From positions 1 through 64,000 of the forward strand of contig NZ_JAAKDT010000004.1 of NCBI RefSeq assembly GCF_011038785.1: 64,000 nucleotides of DNA, given 5' to 3'. The notes beneath the pieces were generated by a model, which did no database searches, was not told the origin of the DNA, and worked only from the letters and a program-made list of their open reading frames with translations. A program made the position numbers and the translations under genes. Of this stretch, positions 60,980 through 64,000 are shown piece after piece. Within the stretch, counting starts at the first letter, position 1, and each line of letters starts with the position of its first letter. Origin of the DNA: Parabacteroides sp. ZJ-118. Its GTDB lineage: Bacteria > Bacteroidota > Bacteroidia > Bacteroidales > Tannerellaceae.

Positions 60980-61123
60980 AAAATAAATACTTAATAATTG
61001 AATAAAGACCGCTTACAAAATCAAAATAATCGACCATAATCTCTAGGTTATTATAAGCTTTTCATTACATTTGTATTAAATATGAAGAATGTAATCTAAC
61101 AGTAATACAAATATAATAAATAT

Positions 61124-61594
61124 ATGGCACATCATCAACTAGATGAACTGGACGAGAAGATACTCAAACTAATCATCGGCAATGCGCGTATGCCATTTTT
61201 GGAGGTAGCGAGGGAATGTAACGTATCCGGAGCGGCTATCCATCAACGCATACAAAAGCTGACTAATTTAGGGGTTATCAAAGGCTCAGAATTCATCGTG
61301 GATAACACAAAGGTTGGGTATGAGACTTGCGCATATATGGGGCTATTCCTAAAGTCTCCCGGACAATTCCCAAGCGTTACCGAAGCGCTGTTGCAGATAC
61401 CGGAAGTCGTGGAATGCCATTATACAACAGGGCAATACGACCTGTTTATAAAAATATACGCAAAGAACAACCAGCACCTGCTAAGCATCATCCACAACAA
61501 GCTTCAACCATTGGGCTTGGCTCGCACTGAATCGCTTATATCCTTTAAGGAGGCATTCAAAAGACAGATTCCTATTGATCTGGACAACGATTAA
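61124..61594 (+). CDS. Lrp/AsnC-family transcription regulator
   Basis: 156 residues. N-terminal helix-turn-helix: LDEKILKLIIGNARMPFLEV and CNVSGAAIHQRIQKLTNLGV; C-terminal RAM domain senses an amino acid (HYTTGQYDLFIKIYAKNNQH). Usually an octameric regulator of amino-acid metabolism. It converges with asnS, whose regulation by it is possible but not shown. A terminator hairpin lies between them. Confidence 0.92.
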   Translation: MAHHQLDELDEKILKLIIGNARMPFLEVARECNVSGAAIHQRIQKLTNLGVIKGSEFIVDNTKVGYETCAYMGLFLKSPGQFPSVTEALLQIPEVVECHYTTGQYDLFIKIYAKNNQHLLSIIHNKLQPLGLARTESLISFKEAFKRQIPIDLDND

Positions 61595-61613
61595 GCAAGG
61601 AAGCTATATAGGG

Positions 61614-61656
61614 AAAAGGGTCCGTAATCCGGTTTCAACCCGTTACGAACCCTTTT
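61614..61656. terminator. Terminator between the Lrp-family gene and asnS
   Basis: AAAAGGGT (61614-61621) and ACCCTTTTT (61649-61656), extended by imperfect inner pairing; runs of A and T on the two sides let it work both ways. Confidence 0.8.
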
Positions 61657-61684
61657 TATCATGATCACTAAGCGCACGGCGCTA

Positions 61685-63091
61685 TTAGAACTCAGCGTTA
61701 TTCGGTGTACGCGGGAAAGGTATCACGTCACGTATATTTGCCATGCCCGTAACGAACAACAAAAGACGCTCAAAGCCCAAACCGAAACCTGCGTGAGGCA
61801 CCGTACCAAAACGGCGAGTATCTAGATACCACCACATATCCTTCATCGGGATGCCCAATTCTTCAATACGAGTCATTAGCTTATCATAGTCAGCCTCACG
61901 CTCGGAACCACCGATGATCTCTCCAATCTTCGGGAATAATACGTCCATGGCACGTACGGTCTTTCCATCCTCGTTTTGCTTCATATAGAAAGCCTTGATC
62001 TCTTTCGGGTAATCCGTTAAAATTACCGGACGCTTGAAGTGATCCTCCACCAAGAAACGTTCATGCTCGGAAGCTAAGTCTACACCCCAATAAACAGGGA
62101 ACTCAAATTTATGTCCTTTAGCGACTGCCTCTTCCAATATCTTGATACCTTCAGTGTACGACAAGCGAACGAATGAGTCTTTCAAGACCCCTTCCAGACG
62201 AGCGATCAATTCCTTATCGAATCTATCGTTCAAGAACTTGATATCTTCCATACAGTTATCCAACGCCCATTGTACGCAATATTTAATGAACTCCTCGGCC
62301 AATTCCATATTATCCGTGATATCATTGAAAGCGACTTCCGGCTCAATCATCCAAAATTCCGCCAAATGACGAGGCGTATTTGAGTTCTCCGCACGGAACG
62401 TGGGGCCAAACGTATAAATCTGTCCCAACGCTGTAGCGGCCAACTCACCCTCCAACTGCCCGGAAACCGTCAAGCTAGCCTGCTTGCCGAAGAAATCGTC
62501 CTCATAAATAATAGAGCCGTTCTCATCCTTTTTCAAGTCGTACAAATTCTTGGTAGTAACTTGGAACATCTGTCCGGCACCCTCACAGTCGGAAGCCGTG
62601 ATGATCGGCGTATGAAAATAGAAAAAGCCTCTATCATGGAAAAACTTATGGATAGCGTAAGCCACATTGTGACGAATACGGAATACCGCACCAAATGTAT
62701 TCGTACGAGGACGCAAATGAGCGATCTCACGTAAAAACTCCATGGAGTGTCCTTTTTTCTGCAATGGATAAGTAGCTGGATCAGCCGTACCAAGAATCTC
62801 AATCTCGGTAGCCTGTATCTCCACATTCTGTCCCTTACCTTGAGATTGTGTCAAGATACCATTTACGCTGATACTAGCTCCCGTGGTAATCGGTTTCAAG
62901 AACTCATCTCCCAATTTATCCACATCCACAACGATCTGAACATTATTGATTGTAGAACCGTCATTCAAGGCGATAAAACTCACCTGTTTGCTACCACGGC
63001 GGGTACGGACCCATCCTTTCACATTCACGGTAGTACCGAAAGCGTCGCTTTTCAGCACATCTACAATCTTTGTTCGTTTAATTGTTTCCAT
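61685..63091 (-). CDS. asnS: Asparaginyl-tRNA synthetase
   Basis: 468 residues, class II. OB-fold anticodon domain at the N-terminus ([20 protein letters not shown]), motif 2 around [20 protein letters not shown] followed by FWMIEPE, and motif 3 [20 protein letters not shown], ending [13 protein letters not shown]. The PRTPxxxxF ending separates AsnRS from AspRS. Charges tRNA-Asn. Lies 14 bp downstream of the pseudouridine synthase gene. Confidence 0.97.
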   Translation of the reverse strand: METIKRTKIVDVLKSDAFGTTVNVKGWVRTRRGSKQVSFIALNDGSTINNVQIVVDVDKLGDEFLKPITTGASISVNGILTQSQGKGQNVEIQATEIEILGTADPATYPLQKKGHSMEFLREIAHLRPRTNTFGAVFRIRHNVAYAIHKFFHDRGFFYFHTPIITASDCEGAGQMFQVTTKNLYDLKKDENGSIIYEDDFFGKQASLTVSGQLEGELAATALGQIYTFGPTFRAENSNTPRHLAEFWMIEPEVAFNDITDNMELAEEFIKYCVQWALDNCMEDIKFLNDRFDKELIARLEGVLKDSFVRLSYTEGIKILEEAVAKGHKFEFPVYWGVDLASEHERFLVEDHFKRPVILTDYPKEIKAFYMKQNEDGKTVRAMDVLFPKIGEIIGGSEREADYDKLMTRIEELGIPMKDMWWYLDTRRFGTVPHAGFGLGFERLLLFVTGMANIRDVIPFPRTPNNAEF

Positions 63092-63105
63092 CTGTACGTT
63101 TTTTG

Positions 63106-64000
63106 TTATTCGAAAGCTCCCATCCTAAGAGCGTTCACTTCCCTTTCATTTAAGTAACGCCATTTACCGCGGCCTAAGTTCTTCTTAGTCAAACCGGCGA
63201 AATAAACACGGTCCAATTTCGTCACATGATATCCCAACGATTCGAAAATACGGCGCACGATACGGTTACGGCCAGAATGGATCTCTATACCCACTTGGCT
63301 CTTATCGTCCTCGCTAGCATAGCTGATAGCGTCCGCATGGATTTCTCCATCCTCCAGATCAAGGCCATTAGCGATTTTCTCCATATCCTCGATAGCCACA
63401 CTCTTATCCAACCACACATGGTAGATCTTTTTCTTCTTGAAAGACGGATGAGTCAATTTAGAGGCTAGATCACCATCGTTCGTCAGTAACAAGACACCTG
63501 TCGTATTACGATCCAAACGGCCTACCGGATAGATACGCTCTTGGCAAGCGTTCTTCACCAAATCCATTACCGTCAGGCGTTCTTGAGGATCATCAGAAGT
63601 CGTTACGCAATTCTTCGGCTTGTTTAACACGATATACACCTTACTCTCGATCTGAACCGGCTTCTCGTTAAATGTAACAACATCTTGGCGAGTAATCTTA
63701 GTACCCAATTCCGTTACCACTACATCGTTTACCTTAACAACCCCTTTCTGGATAAATTCATCCGCCTCACGACGAGAGCAAACACCAGCGTTAGATAAGA
63801 ATTTGTTCAAACGAATCGGTTCGTTCGGGTCCGCCAAGACTTCCTTATACTTGATCTGTTTCTGACGTACGTTGTACCCCTGCGACCTTTGGGAACCACC
63901 ACCTCCACCCAGACGGCGATTACTATTGAAAGAAGGACGGCGATTATTTCCATATCCACCCCCTCCCCCTTGACGATTACCGCCATAGGAGTTGTCGTTT
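63106..64000 (-). CDS. RsuA/RluB-family pseudouridine synthase with Gly/Arg/Asn-rich N-terminus; 5' end beyond window
   Basis: The catalytic part begins near [20 protein letters not shown] (S4 domain) and includes the pseudouridine synthase motif [20 protein letters not shown] with the catalytic Asp in GRLDR. The reading frame stays open to the window edge with a low-complexity extension containing [14 protein letters not shown] and [14 protein letters not shown]. So the protein is longer than a bare RsuA/RluB enzyme (about 240 residues) and its true start is outside. Target: a uridine in rRNA. The extension probably binds RNA. Confidence 0.9.
   Translation of the reverse strand, partial: NDNSYGGNRQGGGGGYGNNRRPSFNSNRRLGGGGGSQRSQGYNVRQKQIKYKEVLADPNEPIRLNKFLSNAGVCSRREADEFIQKGVVKVNDVVVTELGTKITRQDVVTFNEKPVQIESKVYIVLNKPKNCVTTSDDPQERLTVMDLVKNACQERIYPVGRLDRNTTGVLLLTNDGDLASKLTHPSFKKKKIYHVWLDKSVAIEDMEKIANGLDLEDGEIHADAISYASEDDKSQVGIEIHSGRNRIVRRIFESLGYHVTKLDRVYFAGLTKKNLGRGKWRYLNEREVNALRMGAFE

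Overview
This window looks like a chromosomal segment of a gut Bacteroidales, most likely a Parabacteroides close to P. distasonis. The signs are promoters with the Bacteroidota -7 box TAnnTTTG, an S46 dipeptidyl-peptidase, a porQ-cmk-ispH-pfkA neighbourhood, a multidomain OmpA lipoprotein, an alpha-2-macroglobulin-like protein, and a capsule locus preceded by a NusG-like regulator, an invertible promoter and a tyrosine recombinase. The genus is an inference from gene content.

Positions 1-17,900 (genes on the minus strand) hold a capsular polysaccharide gene cluster: the UDP-L-FucNAc pathway (capE, capF, capG), an L-FucNAc transferase candidate (wbuB-like), four further family 4 glycosyltransferases, a GT2/HlpA-like glycosyltransferase, a pyruvyl transferase, an EpsG-type polymerase and a flippase. 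The capE-capF junction is broken by a 3-kb block carrying a PIN toxin/antitoxin pair, two hypothetical genes, a capE 3' remnant, a capF 5' remnant and a PD-(D/E)XK (Rpn-type) nuclease gene. A near-identical nuclease copy lies at the window's left edge. A GC-rich palindromic element recurs at each scar and sits in frame inside capF.

Positions 17,900-23,400 are a scrap and accessory zone: remnants of an AAA-ATPase gene, a polyvalent-kinase gene and a sugar dehydrogenase, an overlapping three-gene unit of unknown function with its own promoter, and an intact AAA-ATPase/PD-(D/E)XK gene. Positions 23,661-27,682 (plus strand) carry a compact cassette of BT4734/VirE-like protein, DUF3987 protein, DUF4248 protein, HU-like protein, a 31-residue 'smalltalk' peptide and a signal-less N-acetylmuramoyl-L-alanine amidase. 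The final pair resembles a holin/endolysin arrangement.

Positions 27,684-31,154 (minus strand) are the regulatory head of the capsule locus: a WbpM-like dehydratase, a small unknown protein and a long UpxY-like NusG homologue. Directly upstream a 349-bp segment bounded by perfect 25-bp inverted repeats carries one outward promoter. As read here it points away from the capsule genes (OFF), towards the 3' end of the tyrosine recombinase gene.

Positions 32,700-64,000 are ordinary chromosome: S46 peptidase, CYTH and Smr proteins, queA, an OmpA lipoprotein, aldose 1-epimerase, thyA, folA, a large A2M-like protein, two DUF1573 proteins, meaB, pfkA, ispH, cmk, porQ, tonB, a prenyl synthase, a TatD nuclease, tRNA-Ser(GGA), an exbB-exbD-exbD operon, a GNAT acetyltransferase, an Lrp regulator, asnS and an rRNA pseudouridine synthase with a Gly/Arg-rich N-terminus cut by the window end.
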